64,000 bases of DNA, from the NCBI GenBank assembly GCA_963691655.1, contig OY829326.1, positions 147,950,998 through 148,014,997 on the forward strand, read 5' to 3'. This document shows positions 34,578 through 45,575 of the stretch, one piece after another (position 1 is the stretch's first letter; each line of letters opens with the position of its first letter). Source of the stretch: Toxonevra muliebris (Eukaryota > Arthropoda > Insecta > Diptera > Pallopteridae). A program made the position numbers and the translations under genes. The notes below the pieces were generated by a model, which was not told the origin of the DNA, did no database searches, and saw only the letters and a list, made by a program, of their open reading frames with translations.

Positions 34578-36075
34578 GAATATTAATTGAAGCGTTTCAG
34601 TAAAATAAAATAAGTTATATTCTTTTTCTGTTTTGGGAGTTTTAGTTAAGCTTCTCCAGCGATTTGCAAGTATCGATGGGAACAGTAATTTTAAAAAGAA
34701 TTTAAATTGTTTTCATAAGTTAACTCAATTAAAAAGTATCCTTAACCAGAAGTTGTTCCATAAATAAATTATCTAACTATTACACAAAAAAATTTGATAA
34801 AATTATGCCGTAGTTGTGTTAATGACCTCCTCGTAAAATTCTGCTCCTTTTATACAATAGTTTTCTCTCGAGGCCTAAAAGTATGTTACATTATACACAA
34901 TGAACTTAATTTATTTGGTACAGCATTATCCAAACATAAACTTATTTGAGGTAGCGTTATCTACCGCAATATGATAAATGGAATTCGTATTATTGTACTA
35001 CCTCTTCTTTTCTAAACACATTTTTCTAGAAGGTTTCTTGAGATGGCATATATAAAATATAGTGCAGCTATATATTCCAAAAATTACACAGGTCTGCGAG
35101 GTTTTACATTGGGTAATTCTGGGAGAGATGGAACCTTTTTTTTAAATCATCACTAACTTAAAGGGAATAGTTAAAATAGTCCGTGTAATGTACCAAAGTT
35201 TAGTTCGAACTGTTTTTTATAAATACTCAGAGCGATTTCGATATTTTATCATATTATCATATTTTTCTGAATCAAAACAAAAAAATAGACGATTCGGAGA
35301 GAGATGGAATCTTGCGGGAATGGAATGCTTTGAAATTAAAGAAGTAAATACTGCAAATAATATCGTTTATTTTAACTTTTTGTTGACCGACGGTACTTAA
35401 AAGTACCATTAGCATTATCGGCTCATAAGATCTTTAGGTAAAATATTTATATTCGTATAATTTCTTATTTTCGCTTCTCTCTGATTCAAAGGTACTTAAG
35501 GATACCAGTTATAACTAATATCTCTGTAGATCCTGGCAAAATTTTCAACTGCGTATTTTTTTGCAAGAAACCAAAATAACTAGGATTTCATCGAAAAAAG
35601 GACGGGCTAATCAAAAATATTTTTAAGAACAATAAATATAACTTATTACTTCTTACTGGCGAATTGAAGCGGAATTTCATTAATCTGATATGAAAATAAG
35701 AAGAAAATGTCATGAAACCAACTTATTAAATAAAAAACTTTTTATTTTCACATAAAACTTGATTGTTTATGAAAAATTAATATAAAGAAACACATCGTGT
35801 TCAGCTCACCATGAATTTTCTCAGCGTAATATCGAAGAAAACAATTAATTTGTAAGACCGCAGCTATTCCATCTCTTCCATTTCTAAGGGAAAGTGAAAA
35901 ATTTAACAAAAATCAAAAATGCATTCCCACATGACCTAAAACTTGTGCTCATCTTTCAAAAGGGAAATAGGCTTTAAGATAAGCGCTCAAATAGGTGGCA
36001 AACATAGTGCAAGAAAAGTTTTGGCTCTTACAGCCATACCCATACAAGCGATCGCGACAAAATTTTGTTTGCTAG
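34578..36075. other. Gap with repeated GAGATGGAA words, no gene seen
   Basis: The word (G/A)GAGATGGAA occurs at about 35124 and 35298 on the plus strand, and as its complement near 35866 and 37078, suggesting the remains of an inverted-repeat element that was later split by a mariner insertion. GGTACTTAAAAGTACC at 35391-35406 is a short palindrome. The 70-codon frame at 35188-35400 matches nothing known. Confidence 0.45.
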
Positions 36076-36977
36076 TTAGCACTAGCGCAACTCAGTTCTC
36101 GCTGTTTTTTTTTTTTTTTTAAATGCAACTTTATTGTCAAGAAATGGTTACAAATAAATCATTCGAAGTATTGCCCATTGCTAGCTACCACTTTTCCCCA
36201 TCTTTCTGGCAGAACTCGAATACCTTCACCGAAGAAGTGTTCCTCTTTTGAGGCTATCCATGAATCAAGCCATTTTCTGATGTCTTCTTGTGAGTGGAAC
36301 TGCTGACCAGCCAGCCAGACCATGTGCCATCGAACGAAACAAGTAGTAATCGGACGGAGCAATATCTGGGGAATACGGCGGGTGGGATAGGACTTGCCAT
36401 TTGAGTGTTTCCAAGTAGGTTTTAACGGGTTTGGCAACGTAAGGCCGAGCGTTGTCATGCAGCAGAATAACCTATCGCGCAATTTTCGCCTCAATCGCAT
36501 CAGTTGAGTTCGATACCGTTCCCCAGTGATGATTTCGTTCGATTTCAGTGGGACCGACCTGGTCCCACCAAATACACAACATAACCTTCGAAGCGTGAAT
36601 ATTTGACCGAGAAGACGACGTAGAAGCATGACCGGGCAGTCCTCAAGATTTTCTTTACTTTAGATTGTTGTAATGAATCCATTTTTCATCATCCGTAACA
36701 ATGTGATGAAGAAAACCTTTTCTTTTTTGCCGCTGTTTTCTTCGATTGATAGAAGGAAATCAACACTTCCTGCAAATGACGATTATTTGGCACAAAATCA
36801 GACATTTTTACACCACCATTTTTACACAATCAAAAACGAAAACTCTAATGTGTCAAAGCGGTTTGTTTACTATATGTTTAATCTCTGTTCATGACGTTTT
36901 GGAAATGTCAAAATCGACCAGCTGTTACTGCTAGAGCCATCTATTGACAAACAGCGAGAACTTAGTTGCGCACCTAA
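36076..36977 (-). mobile_element. Internally deleted mariner element (DD34D)
   Basis: The right terminus, read inward, is TTAGGTGCGCAACTAAGTTC followed by TCGCTGTTTGTC. The left terminus has TTAGCACTAGCGCAACTCAG then TTCTCGCTGTTT. TA dinucleotides flank both. The length is about 900 bases where full mariners are about 1.3 kb; the loss lies between the N-terminal and catalytic coding parts. A poly-T run (36107-36120) follows the left inverted repeat. Confidence 0.92.
36159..36805 (-). pseudogene. mariner transposase, deleted and frameshifted
   Basis: A mariner transposase cuts out and reinserts its element at TA sites. The minus-strand start at 36805 gives MSDFVPNNRHLQEVLISFYQ then SKKTAA, the standard mariner N-terminus. 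The frame then jumps directly to FLHHIVTDDEKWIHYNN (first Asp), so the helix-turn-helix region and roughly 110-120 residues are deleted. IHASKVMLCIWWDQVGP, then VILLHDNARPYVAK (second Asp) and YSPDIAPSDYYLF (third Asp) follow across frameshifts. The C-terminus ERWGKVVASNGQYFE ends at a TGA. The 156-codon open stretch is partly out of frame near the second Asp. Confidence 0.92.
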
Positions 36978-39639
36978 TATTTTGTCCCCGTATGAATCGA
37001 CAATCGCTCACCACATTTGTAATTATACATTAGCAGCTTCAAGAGATACCTCAAGGGTTTCATCTCTCTCGCCTTTCCATCTCTTCCGGAATTATCTTAA
37101 TTGACAAACAGGACTGGTTTTTTCTGTAATATGAATCTGGCAGCAGAATTTTATCAGTCACCTTCGAAATTTATTTAACCAAAGAAATTTATATTAACCA
37201 AAGAAGCGTATGAAAAATGTCCCGATTTTACGATTTGCTATAGGAAATGATTCCTTGTTCACAATCATTTTTTAAAAATCTCAATTGCGCAGTTTCTGTC
37301 ATCTAGCTTGGTTTTTATAGTTTAGTGCACAGTTCGAAAGGTTTCGGCGGTAGTTCGGCTACAATATTAGACTATACAGAATTTAAATTTATCGATTACG
37401 CCGATAGGGCACAACCGATTTCAAATTTAAAATTCAGATATAACTAACCTGACAAATTCCATTATTCCAAAACAAAGCTTAAGTTCAAATTTTCTACTTT
37501 AAGATAGTGACTACAAATAATTTCCATAGAAGTTATGTTGGTCATTTCAGTGACTACATTCTCGCAAAAATTATATATTGAATAGTAAGCTAAAAGCTTA
37601 AAACTCTGTAGCTTAGTGTAAATTATAAAACCACATACCTACACTCATATTTATGAGTAGATAAGTCTGCGCTACAGTGCTAAAATTTTGCGTAACAAAT
37701 GCAATGAAAGTCTATGAGTATGTCTGTCTGGCCTTCACAGCAGGGGTATTTACTGGCTAGTCAATAATATTTTATTTTTTTTTTTAGGATACAATTGCTA
37801 TCGTTGTGACAATTGATGATGATGATGCTAATGAATGATGCTGATGCTGCGTCATCTAGCTACTGTGTTGCTTTATTGTAGCTGCTGTTGAGTTGAGTTC
37901 AGTGTGCAACTCATTTACATGTTGTATTCATGTTATTAAATGTGTCGTAGTACACCATTTTGTTGGTTGGTTGGTTGGTTGGTTAGTTGAAATGCTTAAA
38001 TATACAAAACGCACATGCATATGAATGTATGTATGTATGTATGAAAGTGAAAAACACGCACGCGAATTTTCTCTTTATTTTGACAACGTCCGTTCTGTTC
38101 GTGGTTGTCAGCGTTGCTAGGCTCGTGCCTATTTATTAACAATTCATATAAACTCATGTAGATTTACACATACATGTATATGCATACACTTGTATATATT
38201 AATGTATATATGTATGTATTTCTGGTTTTGTATGTGCAGGCAGGCAGGCACGTTTTCATAAGCCATTCGCTCATCACTCACATTCAATGAATGTATCAAT
38301 TTCGCAATGTATCAATTTATTATTGTTGTTGTTGTTGCTGTTATTCACTCACATTTTTTTGTTTTTTTTTTCTTTTTTTTTTTTTTGGTTTTTCGTTACT
38401 TTCTGTTTTTGTAAATTCTTCAAATATATTGAAAATATTTTTGCTATATTTTTGTTTGTATTGCATAAATTCAGGCGTTGAACGCCGCAATGCATGAACG
38501 TTGCTGTTTTGATGTGATTGCATGATGCTGTATGTTTTTGATGTTGTTGCTGTTGCTGTTGCTGCAGCGACATTATTATTATTGATGAATATATAATTTT
38601 GTTGGTTGCTGCAACGTGATTGAGTGGAAAGCTTCTTCTTTTTTTGTTTTTTTTTTTTTTGTTTTTGTTAGTGGTCAACCGTTTGGGTTCCAACATACAA
38701 ACACACCAATGAGAAATTTTTTTGTACAAAAACATAAAATATTACTAATTATATTTCCAAAATAATTAAATTTTGCAGTTGGCAAATTTGATTTTGTGGA
38801 ATAATTATTGAGTGACTGATTTTAAAGTTATGCAGATATTAATAAATTATTTTGCATAAGATATGAGTGTATGATTTCATTATCGATATGAGAAATTAAA
38901 TGCAACAAATTTAAGTAGAATACTTGATATTTCTCTATGCATCTCTTCATATATTAATGAATATATCTGTAAATAAAAAATATATTGGCAGTGAAGCATT
39001 CATCTTGAAAGTGTAAGCGCGAATCCTGCTTGCGAAAACGCTTTAGAAATATCACATCGTTGCCTAAGAAAATATGCCTTCAAATGGTCTTGGCGGAGGA
39101 CACTTCTAATGATGTAAGTCTTCTCAAAAAGCATGATGGCGACATTTTAGGAAATTTACTTCAACATATGATAAGTCTCTTAAAGAAAGCGAAAAGTTTT
39201 TCAAGTGTAGTATTTGACAGAGATACGGTTAAATGTGACCTATTGCCAATATTGCCGAATTGTCTGTCAATTTCATTTGGAGGTATATGTATACAGTATT
39301 TTCAACAAGAGCGTATTTGGCTTAATTGTACGAACAACTTTAAGTATCAAGTTGAACTTTATTTTCAACATTCAACATTTCATTGCGAATGGCACTGTAT
39401 AGCCTTTCAAACAATCGCAATTATAATTTCGTTGTTTAAGCTATTTTTCAAATCATACTCCGTATATGCAAAACGTTTTTAAGCTGCCATTCTTTGCTCA
39501 CATCCAAAGGAATCCAAAATGTCCTAGGAAGGTGCTGCAAATATCTTGAGAAGTTGAAGGCATTCATAAAGAAATGGAACCAACTTTTTTTAAGACACCA
39601 GAATGTTTACGACTTACCAAATCAGTGTGCTTCTAGAGG
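36978..39639. other. Gap rich in microsatellites, no gene confirmed
   Basis: Microsatellites are (GGTT)n at 37962-37988, (TATG)n at about 38024-38042, CAGG repeats at about 38239-38250, GTTGTT/GTTGCT at 38323-38340 and 38538-38567. Poly-T lies at 38357-38385. A 150-codon plus-strand frame at 39033-39482 has no recognised family; its first canonical ATG is at about 39079. A frame of this length is near what chance gives here. Confidence 0.5.
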
Positions 39640-40090
39640 AACATCAAGACATCAGGATTCGGTAATAGCATGAGTTTTTGAAGCTTATTCTACAACTACC
39701 CTTGAAGCAGCCCAGCAAAAACTGACGCAGAAGGTCACTAGTATATTCCTTAGTATAATTCAAAGTCGTTTAAATGAATTCCAAATTGTATTCTGAGCTA
39801 CCATAACCAAACTCTTACTGACGGCAAAACAAACAAAAAAGTGGCTGGAGTGGGCTGTCGAACATATGGATAATGATTGGAGCGATGTGGCCTTTACAGA
39901 CGAATCTTTTTTATGGACGGCAGGTACTATAAAACATGCCTTGACTGTAAAATGGTTCTGAGTTAGTTAATCATCGTGGAAAAGCTCATGTTTGGAGATG
40001 CTTTTGAAAACAGAGTAACGACAGGATAATCATGTTTACCAGAAATTTGGATATCCAGTACATTATCCATTTAAACCAGCATATATTCTT
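39640..40090 (+). pseudogene. Tc1-like transposase remnant
   Basis: Traces of a Tc1-family transposase can be read across frameshifts. A helix-turn-helix-like block with TTLEAAQQKL and IIQSRLNEFQI is followed by a stretch reading AKQTKKWLEWAVEHMDNDWS and then DVAFTDESFL. The latter is the (V/I)-x-F-(S/T)-DES signature of the first catalytic Asp, preceded by the usual W-S block. No second or third catalytic block could be found before the next element begins at about 40313. It is highly decayed, with several stops and no confirmed inverted repeats. Confidence 0.6.
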
Positions 40091-40312
40091 ATCTTATGCC
40101 AATAACTGGTTTAGGAAAATAAATCGAAATTGAGGGATTTAAGAGGGCAGGACCCTAAACATTAAAGTCGCTTGTGCAGTAAGTGAAAAGAGGAAAATTG
40201 GATAAGAATTTTTATACTGCGCCTCTCAATCTTCAGATGCTAACCGCATTGAAAATTTCTAAGCAATTATTAAGCTTAAGATGAAAAATGCTAAGATGAA
40301 AAGCTAGAGATA

Positions 40313-41572
40313 AAGCGCGGTTCACGTCAAATTGGCACGCTTTGTTGTGGTCACCACGTCGCCCCTAATCATAAGAACAACAAATTTTTTACTGGGATTT
40401 GTTTACAATACCGTTACCGTTAGTTGATAAATTTTTCATATTAATTGATCGCAAGTTGGTGATTGTGTGCACAATGGAAGCTGCAAATAGAAAATTGATT
40501 GTGAACATATTTATTGAAAATCCGTCGTGGTCTGGTTCAAAGATTGCGAAAGTGTTAAATATCTCCAAAAGAACGGTATGTAGAGTTATAAAACGATGTA
40601 AAGAAACTCTTAGTGTTGAAAGAGCTAAAAAAAGTTGTGAACAAAACGGGAACCACCAACCTAAAATTAAAGGCAAAGATCTTGAGGTCCATCAAAAGCA
40701 ATACCGGACTATGGGATAGCGATCGTGCCAAAAAATTCAATACCAGCAAAAGTACTGCTAGACGAATACGCATAAAAGCTGGGCTAAAGTGCTATCGTGC
40801 TATAAAATATCCAAATAGATCAAACAGAATTTGCTGGCCAAAAAACGTGCTCGTCTTCTTTATAATAATGTTTTGACCAAATTCAATGGATGCATTATTG
40901 TGGATGACGAATCATACGTAAAATTTGATCTTAAACAGCTTCCAGGTCAAAAATTTTATATGGCCACGAATCGTGGTAATGTACCCTCAAAATTCAAGTA
41001 CATAAAAATGGATAAATTTGTAAAGTAAGCAATGGTATGGCAGGCTATTTGCAGCTGTGGTCTCAAATCCAGGGCATTTGTGACATCCTCTTCTATGACG
41101 TCTGATATTTACAACAAAGAGCGCCTTTCGAAACGGACATTGCCATTGGTTCGCCAGTGAAGTTTTGGCCTGATTTAGCCAGTTGCCACTACTCTAAGTA
41201 AACCATTGGTATCAGACAAATAAAGTAGATTGCCCCCAGCTTCGACCGATCGAAAAATACTGGGCTATTACAAAATATAAGTTGAAGAAAAATGCAGGTA
41301 TTGTCAAAAATGTGAATTCAATGTTACTAAAATGGAACCAAATAGCCGCAAAAGTATCCAGAGCGGATTTTCAAAGGTTGATGGGGTCCATTAAAAGGAA
41401 TACCCGGAACTTTTTGCAGAACAAAGAAATTTAAATCTTTTAATATTATGGTATTAAAACACAATATTAAACTTATCATTTTTTTAATGCATTATTTGTT
41501 ATTCTGAGTGTTTTGGTTGAAAAGATACAGCAACTTTCCTGCGTGCCAATTTTGCGTGAACCACGAAATTAC
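40313..41572 (+). mobile_element. Near full-length Tc1/mariner-superfamily element
   Basis: The ends match as inverted repeats: GGTTCACGTCAAATTGGCAC on the left (40319 on) and the complement of GTGCCAATTTTGCGTGAACC on the right (41543-41562). TA occurs at 40311-40312 and at 41571 in the outer flank on the other side. About 1.26 kb, a usual length for the superfamily. It carries one transposase gene with a helix-turn-helix and all three catalytic blocks recognisable, but broken. Confidence 0.9.
40474..41434 (+). pseudogene. Tc1/mariner-superfamily transposase with frameshifts and stops
   Basis: The start at ATG 40474 gives MEAANRKLIVNIFIENPSWS, and GSKIAKVLNISKRTVCRVIK is a clear helix-turn-helix. 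The frame shifts at about 40712 (NTGLWDSDRAKKFNTSKSTA) and again at about 40830, giving ARLLYNNVLTKFNGCIIVDD with first-Asp motif DDESYVKFDLKQLPGQ. After a TAA at 41026-41028 it continues to WPDLASCHYSK (second Asp) and DCPQLRPIEKYWAI (third catalytic Glu). It ends NTRNFLQNKEI then TAA at 41432. The gap between second Asp and Glu is only about 25 residues, shorter than the usual 34-37, so a small deletion lies there. Same family as 27676-28391 and probably 63679-64000. Confidence 0.9.
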
Positions 41573-42455
41573 AGTATATTGATATGTCAGCGCATTGGAC
41601 AAAGAAATGTTTAAAAATAATGTGGGACTTTTTTTTTATTGGGACATTTTATGGAAGGGCTTAGGCCGAACACGCTCTTTTTGAAAAGACTGTAGTTATA
41701 ATGGTTTTACCAATCAATGCAACAGGCTTCCGAAATTTGCAAAATCTCATTCGTTAAAAATCATGAAAAGGTTGCTTAATTTACATGTTAGATGTAACTT
41801 ATGTTAGCTTGTAAACAGAGTTTGCATATAATAAAAGCAAAAGAACCAAACAAAGCATTACAGTGCTTTGTCAGTAGTATGGAAAACCGCTTCTAATCAT
41901 AAGAGATTGCGCTTTGTGCCTTCGTTGATATTGAGTGCGCTTTCTTTCTATAATACTACATTCAGCTCTTGAATATTAGGAACTTGACTTCGCAATCATT
42001 GCCTAGGTGGACGCTACTCTAAAAGAACGAGAAATTACGTCCGGGCTTGGTAATGATATATTAATATATATGAAACTGCCCATTGGTAACTCAATTGGGG
42101 TTCTCGATTAACGCCCTATATCGACCAATCTTAATAAAACCGCCCTTGCTTCCTTCAGTAAAAAGCACGAATTGATTTAAGGTTCTTCTGACGAATTTAA
42201 ATACATTGGTCTCACATTCGCTAAATGACTTTATTGGAATACTCACTTAAAAAATGCCCTCAGAAAAGCTACTTGACTAGGGTTTTCCCTGACTTGTAGA
42301 AAAACCTTTGGAAAGGCTAACTAATTACAAAAAAATTAAGAATGTCCATGTATGTGCCATGCATAAGAAATCGTGTCCCTTTTCTTTATATTAAATTTAT
42401 GAAAGAAAGAAATTTTCATTAACTTTAACTAAAACTTTTCTGTTTTTCATTTCAG

Positions 42456-42627
42456 CATCAGTTGTTCACTTTAGTTTTTTCTTAAAATTTTTTGTTTGCT
42501 TTGTGTTTCTGCTGTTGTTGTTAATAACTGCAGCAGCAACTAAGCAGCAGAGGCAGCAGCACTAACAGCAATGGAAAAAAAATAAAGACTTGTCTTAAAT
42601 TTCACAACTCAAAAAGAAAACGGAAAT
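42456..42627 (+). other. Candidate untranslated exon between splice-like sites (weak)
   Basis: TTTTCTGTTTTTCATTTCAG ending at 42455 is a good acceptor shape with a pyrimidine tract, and AAAT followed by GTAAGT at 42628 is a consensus donor. The 172 bases between contain CAGCAGCAACTAAGCAGCAG-type sequence with stops in all frames, so any exon would be non-coding. Splice-like pairs also occur by chance in DNA of this size. Confidence 0.2.
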
Positions 42628-42899
42628 GTAAGTATAAAAATTTCACTGGTAATGAATCAAAACAATTTTCATATTTTTCTTAATTAATCTTCTTTCTTGT
42701 TGGTTGTTGTTTTTTTTTCTGCGTGACTCGCGAGTGAATTGTTGTTGTTATTATATTTTTCTTATATTATTTAAGTATATTTTTTTTTTGCGAACGTTGC
42801 GTAAAACTTAAGAAATAAATGAGTAAAAATTCTTAAGGAAAATGTGCGCCAACCTGAAAATGATGATGACGCCGACGATATGGGTAGAAGGGGGTAAAA

Positions 42900-43330
42900 C
42901 GGGTAGACGCCAGCAGCAGTAGCAGCAGTAACAACAACAGCTAAAAGAGTAAATTAGCTAAAAGAAATGTTAGTTAAAAGCAAAATGAAGTTTGTTGCTG
43001 CCGGATATTTTTTTTTGTTTTTTTTTTGTGGTAGTGGTGGCAATGGCAGTGAAAATAGATGATGGTGAAAGAAAAGTGGAATGGATGGAGTGAGCGATGA
43101 AAAGAGTCAAGTAAATGAATGAATGATTTTAGCAGCAGTCATCAGGTGAAGTGCAAAAGTTAGGTGGGGATGATGAGTAGTAGTAGGGAAGGAGTATTTA
43201 TATAAAGTACTAGCAGCAACAACAACAACAACTTAAGCAATAGCAGTCGAAGAAGAATAAGCAGCAGTTGAAACAAAAGAAAGGGTCGCTGAGTTGAGAA
43301 GCGTAGAAAGTAGAAGTTGTTGCTGTGCTA
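42900..43330. repeat. Cryptic CAG/CAA triplet-rich region
   Basis: Clusters of CAGCAGCAGTAGCAGCAGTA (42910-42930), AGCAGCAACAACAACAACAA (43213-43232) and short AGCAGCAG runs are scattered over 400 bases. No continuous open frame is present, so it does not encode a polyglutamine tract here. Confidence 0.7.
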
Positions 43331-44160
43331 CGGAAATGAGGCTGTAGTAATGAAGATAACATTTCCTGTTGTCAGCAGTTGTTGAGTTTATTTTGTATAT
43401 TTTTTTTATTATTTTTTTTTGTTTTGAGTTAGCACAAACAGCAGCTAAAAAGAAGAAAGTGCTAGAATTTTGTTAAGCTTACAATGCTAGCAACACAATC
43501 AGCTGATTAAAAATTGTTTGGACTGTTTCCTTTTCATTTTCCGTTTATATATAAATTCACATTTACATCGAGACGGTAAGTCAAGTGAATCTAACACAGT
43601 CGTACAGAGTTTTTTTTTTTTTTTTTTGAAGCTACCTAAAGCTGGCGCTTGCAGTATAGAAAAGCATAAAAATTACATTTTACTGTCATCGACATTTTGT
43701 CATTCAATCTGTCTGTACAATATATCAAATATTTTAGAAAGCATTTGATGAGCCAAAGGTCAAGGGCTTTTTATATTATTTGGGATTGTATGTTTTAAAT
43801 TAGTATAAAAAGAAAAAAAAAATGATGTGACTATGTAACTATAGTTAGCCAGAGTGGACTCTGACAGATTTAAAGATTCAAGCATAGAAAATTTGTTTAG
43901 AAGTTGAAAAATTATTCAGTAATTTTTTCTAGTGGATCTTCACATGTATTTGTAGATGTTTTTGGCACTAGCGGGTTCTGTAAGGTCATAGAGTAGAGGG
44001 ATATTTCTTCATCGCTTCCCGATAAATATCTCAACCCTTACAATCGTTGTTTCTAAATTAACCCAGATATTTTTCTTATTTTTTGGTTCCTTGTAGTTTA
44101 GGGAATAGTCTCCTAAAATATTACTGAAAATTCGAAGAAAAACGAAAGTGCCTTGGTGCA

Positions 44161-44873
44161 TTAAGGGGTTATATACATTTTGGTAGGGAAACTTAGAGCA
44201 TATTTGGGATTTCTTTTGAAACTAGCATAACAGGTATACATAGTACACATTCTTCCGAAAAAAAAGAGTGGTCGGATATGAAAAAATATTGAAAATTGCA
44301 GAAGTTGTAGCTCTTATCCTGATACGCGTTTTTTCTACAGAGTCTGGCGGTGACCACGATTGAATGCCAACAACTAAACTGTAATTAAAAAGACAACAAA
44401 TTTACAGTTGTGTACTACAGCGTCGAGTATTTGAACGAAAAAGTTTGAAAAAAAAATCTTTTTCTTATACGGAAACCATGATGCAAAAAAGAAGTCGATT
44501 TTTTGAGTCTCAAAAAAATTATTTGTTAAGACAAATACTGCACATGAAAAAATGGTCGTTCAAGTACTCCGTATTGTAACTAGGAAAATAATTTTAAAAA
44601 AAAATTAGATGAATTGGTCAAGTAGTTTTTGAGATATCGCGTCACTGCAAAGGCATTTTTCAAAAAACATCATTCGGAGAAAATCACGTTTAAAGTTTTG
44701 ATTGCACTTTATTCATGAACAGTAGCGCGCTACAAATCGAGTTGCTACTTACGATCTACTGTTCGGATTGACTTAAAATTTTGAACATAAACTCTTGAAA
44801 GTATGTTTGTTCGAAATAAGTCATAAAACTTTTTGGGATTTTTTGACTCATGAAAACGTATATAACCCCTTAA
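44161..44873. mobile_element. MITE with TTAA flanks and GGGGTTATATAC ends
   Basis: The left end is TTAAGGGGTTATATACATTT and the right end is the inverted form AACGTATATAACCCCTTAA, ending at 44873. The 705-base body between the two TTAA words has no open frame of note. A TTAA duplication points to a piggyBac-derived MITE; alternatively the site is TA and the ends begin AGGGG, which would make it a Tc1/mariner MITE. The sequence alone does not decide. Confidence 0.85.
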
Positions 44874-45069
44874 AAAATAGACCCAACGTCCAAAAATAAG
44901 TTTTAAAAAAACGGGGTGTACTCAGGGGTTTTCAGGTTTGCTGATATATTATTATTAATTATTATTTTTTATAAGCGGTTGGGACAACTCAAAATTCAGG
45001 CACTTTTGTAAGAAAACCCCAAAATTAAAAAAAAAGATGATCTGCTATCTTAATTTTTTTTTTTTTGAC

Positions 45070-45143
45070 GACCTCGATAGTCTAGTGGATAGTGCACTAG
45101 ACTTTCATCCAGAAGGTTGCGGGTTCGATTCCCGTCTTGGTCT
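45070..45143 (+). promoter_or_regulatory. SINE head 1: tRNA-Glu-like internal RNA polymerase III promoter
   Basis: The A box is TAGTCTAGTGG (45078-45088) and the B box is GGTTCGATTCC (45122-45132), both at consensus, 34 bases apart. The stretch CTTTCATCCAGAAGG keeps the anticodon loop of tRNA-Glu (anticodon TTC). The acceptor stem GACCTCG against CTTGGTC has two mismatches and the anticodon stem is disrupted, so this is not a working tRNA gene. Confidence 0.8.
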
Positions 45144-45313
45144 GGTGGTTAATTCTCATAAACTTCTTATATTCACTATCGATATGAAGTGGATGAGAAT
45201 TATAAGAATGTGTACAAGTACACACCTTGGTTGGTAATGGCAAAACCACCGAGCTGATAAAAAATTGCCACATAGCCGTTCGGAATCGGCGTTAAACTGT
45301 AGGTCCTACCATC

Positions 45314-45385
45314 GCCACTGTGGTCTAGTGGAAGAGTGCCAGACTCTTGTTTCTGGAGACCCGAGTTCGATTCTCGGCTTGGGTA
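45314..45385 (+). promoter_or_regulatory. SINE head 2: second tRNA-like internal RNA polymerase III promoter
   Basis: The A box is TGGTCTAGTGG (45321-45331) and the B box is GTTCGATTC (45365-45373). CCAGA and TCTGG form a likely anticodon stem around an 8-base loop, and CCGAG against CTCGG forms the T stem. The loop is one base too long and the acceptor stem is poor, so I do not assign an amino acid. It differs from head 1 outside the boxes. Confidence 0.75.
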
Positions 45386-45575
45386 TGTTTCTTATCTATC
45401 TTTCTTTCTCCCTTCCTTTCTTTCTTTCTTTCTTGGGCTTTGGTACAAAAGATCTTATAGGTCGCAGTGCCTGACTTTCGAGTCGTCCTTCCTTCAAATA
45501 ATAATAATAATAATAATCTTAATTTTTGATTTCGTTCGTTGATAGAAACGGTTTGCTAAAAATACCCCTTCTTTG

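Larger units (their letters stand above)
41573..44160. other. Gap with CAG/CAA-rich DNA, one weak exon candidate
   Basis: 41573-42440 has no recognised product. From 42500 to 43480 the DNA is unusually rich in CAG, CAA, GTT and GAA triplets, of the sort found in untranslated exons, introns and enhancers of fly developmental genes. Poly-T at 43006-43028 and 43611-43627. No confirmed coding exon. Confidence 0.5.
45047..45527 (+). mobile_element. Double-headed tRNA-derived SINE with 12-bp target duplication
   Basis: The word ATCTTAATTTTT occurs at 45047-45058 and 45516-45527 and brackets the whole unit. Inside, in order, are a tRNA-Glu-like head (45070-45143), a tRNA-unrelated body ending CCGTTCGGAATCGGCGTTAA and ACTGTAGGTCC (a core found in other fly SINEs as I recall them), a second, different tRNA-like head (45314-45385), a CTTT-rich link (45396-45434), a short second body and a (TAA)n tail (about 45497-45515). 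SINEs have no protein and are copied by the enzymes of a partner LINE; the TAA tail suggests the partner recognises that repeat. One outer duplication implies that both heads moved together. Confidence 0.85.

Noticed and set aside
38287..38735. Several overlapping frames with poly-Leu, poly-Gln and poly-Lys
   Set aside because: Produced by GTTGTT/GTTGCT microsatellites and poly-T; no frame is favoured over its complement.
45070..45385. Two functional tRNA genes in tandem
   Set aside because: The A and B boxes are good, but acceptor and anticodon stems are broken, and both lie inside one SINE-like insertion with a (TAA)n tail and target duplication.
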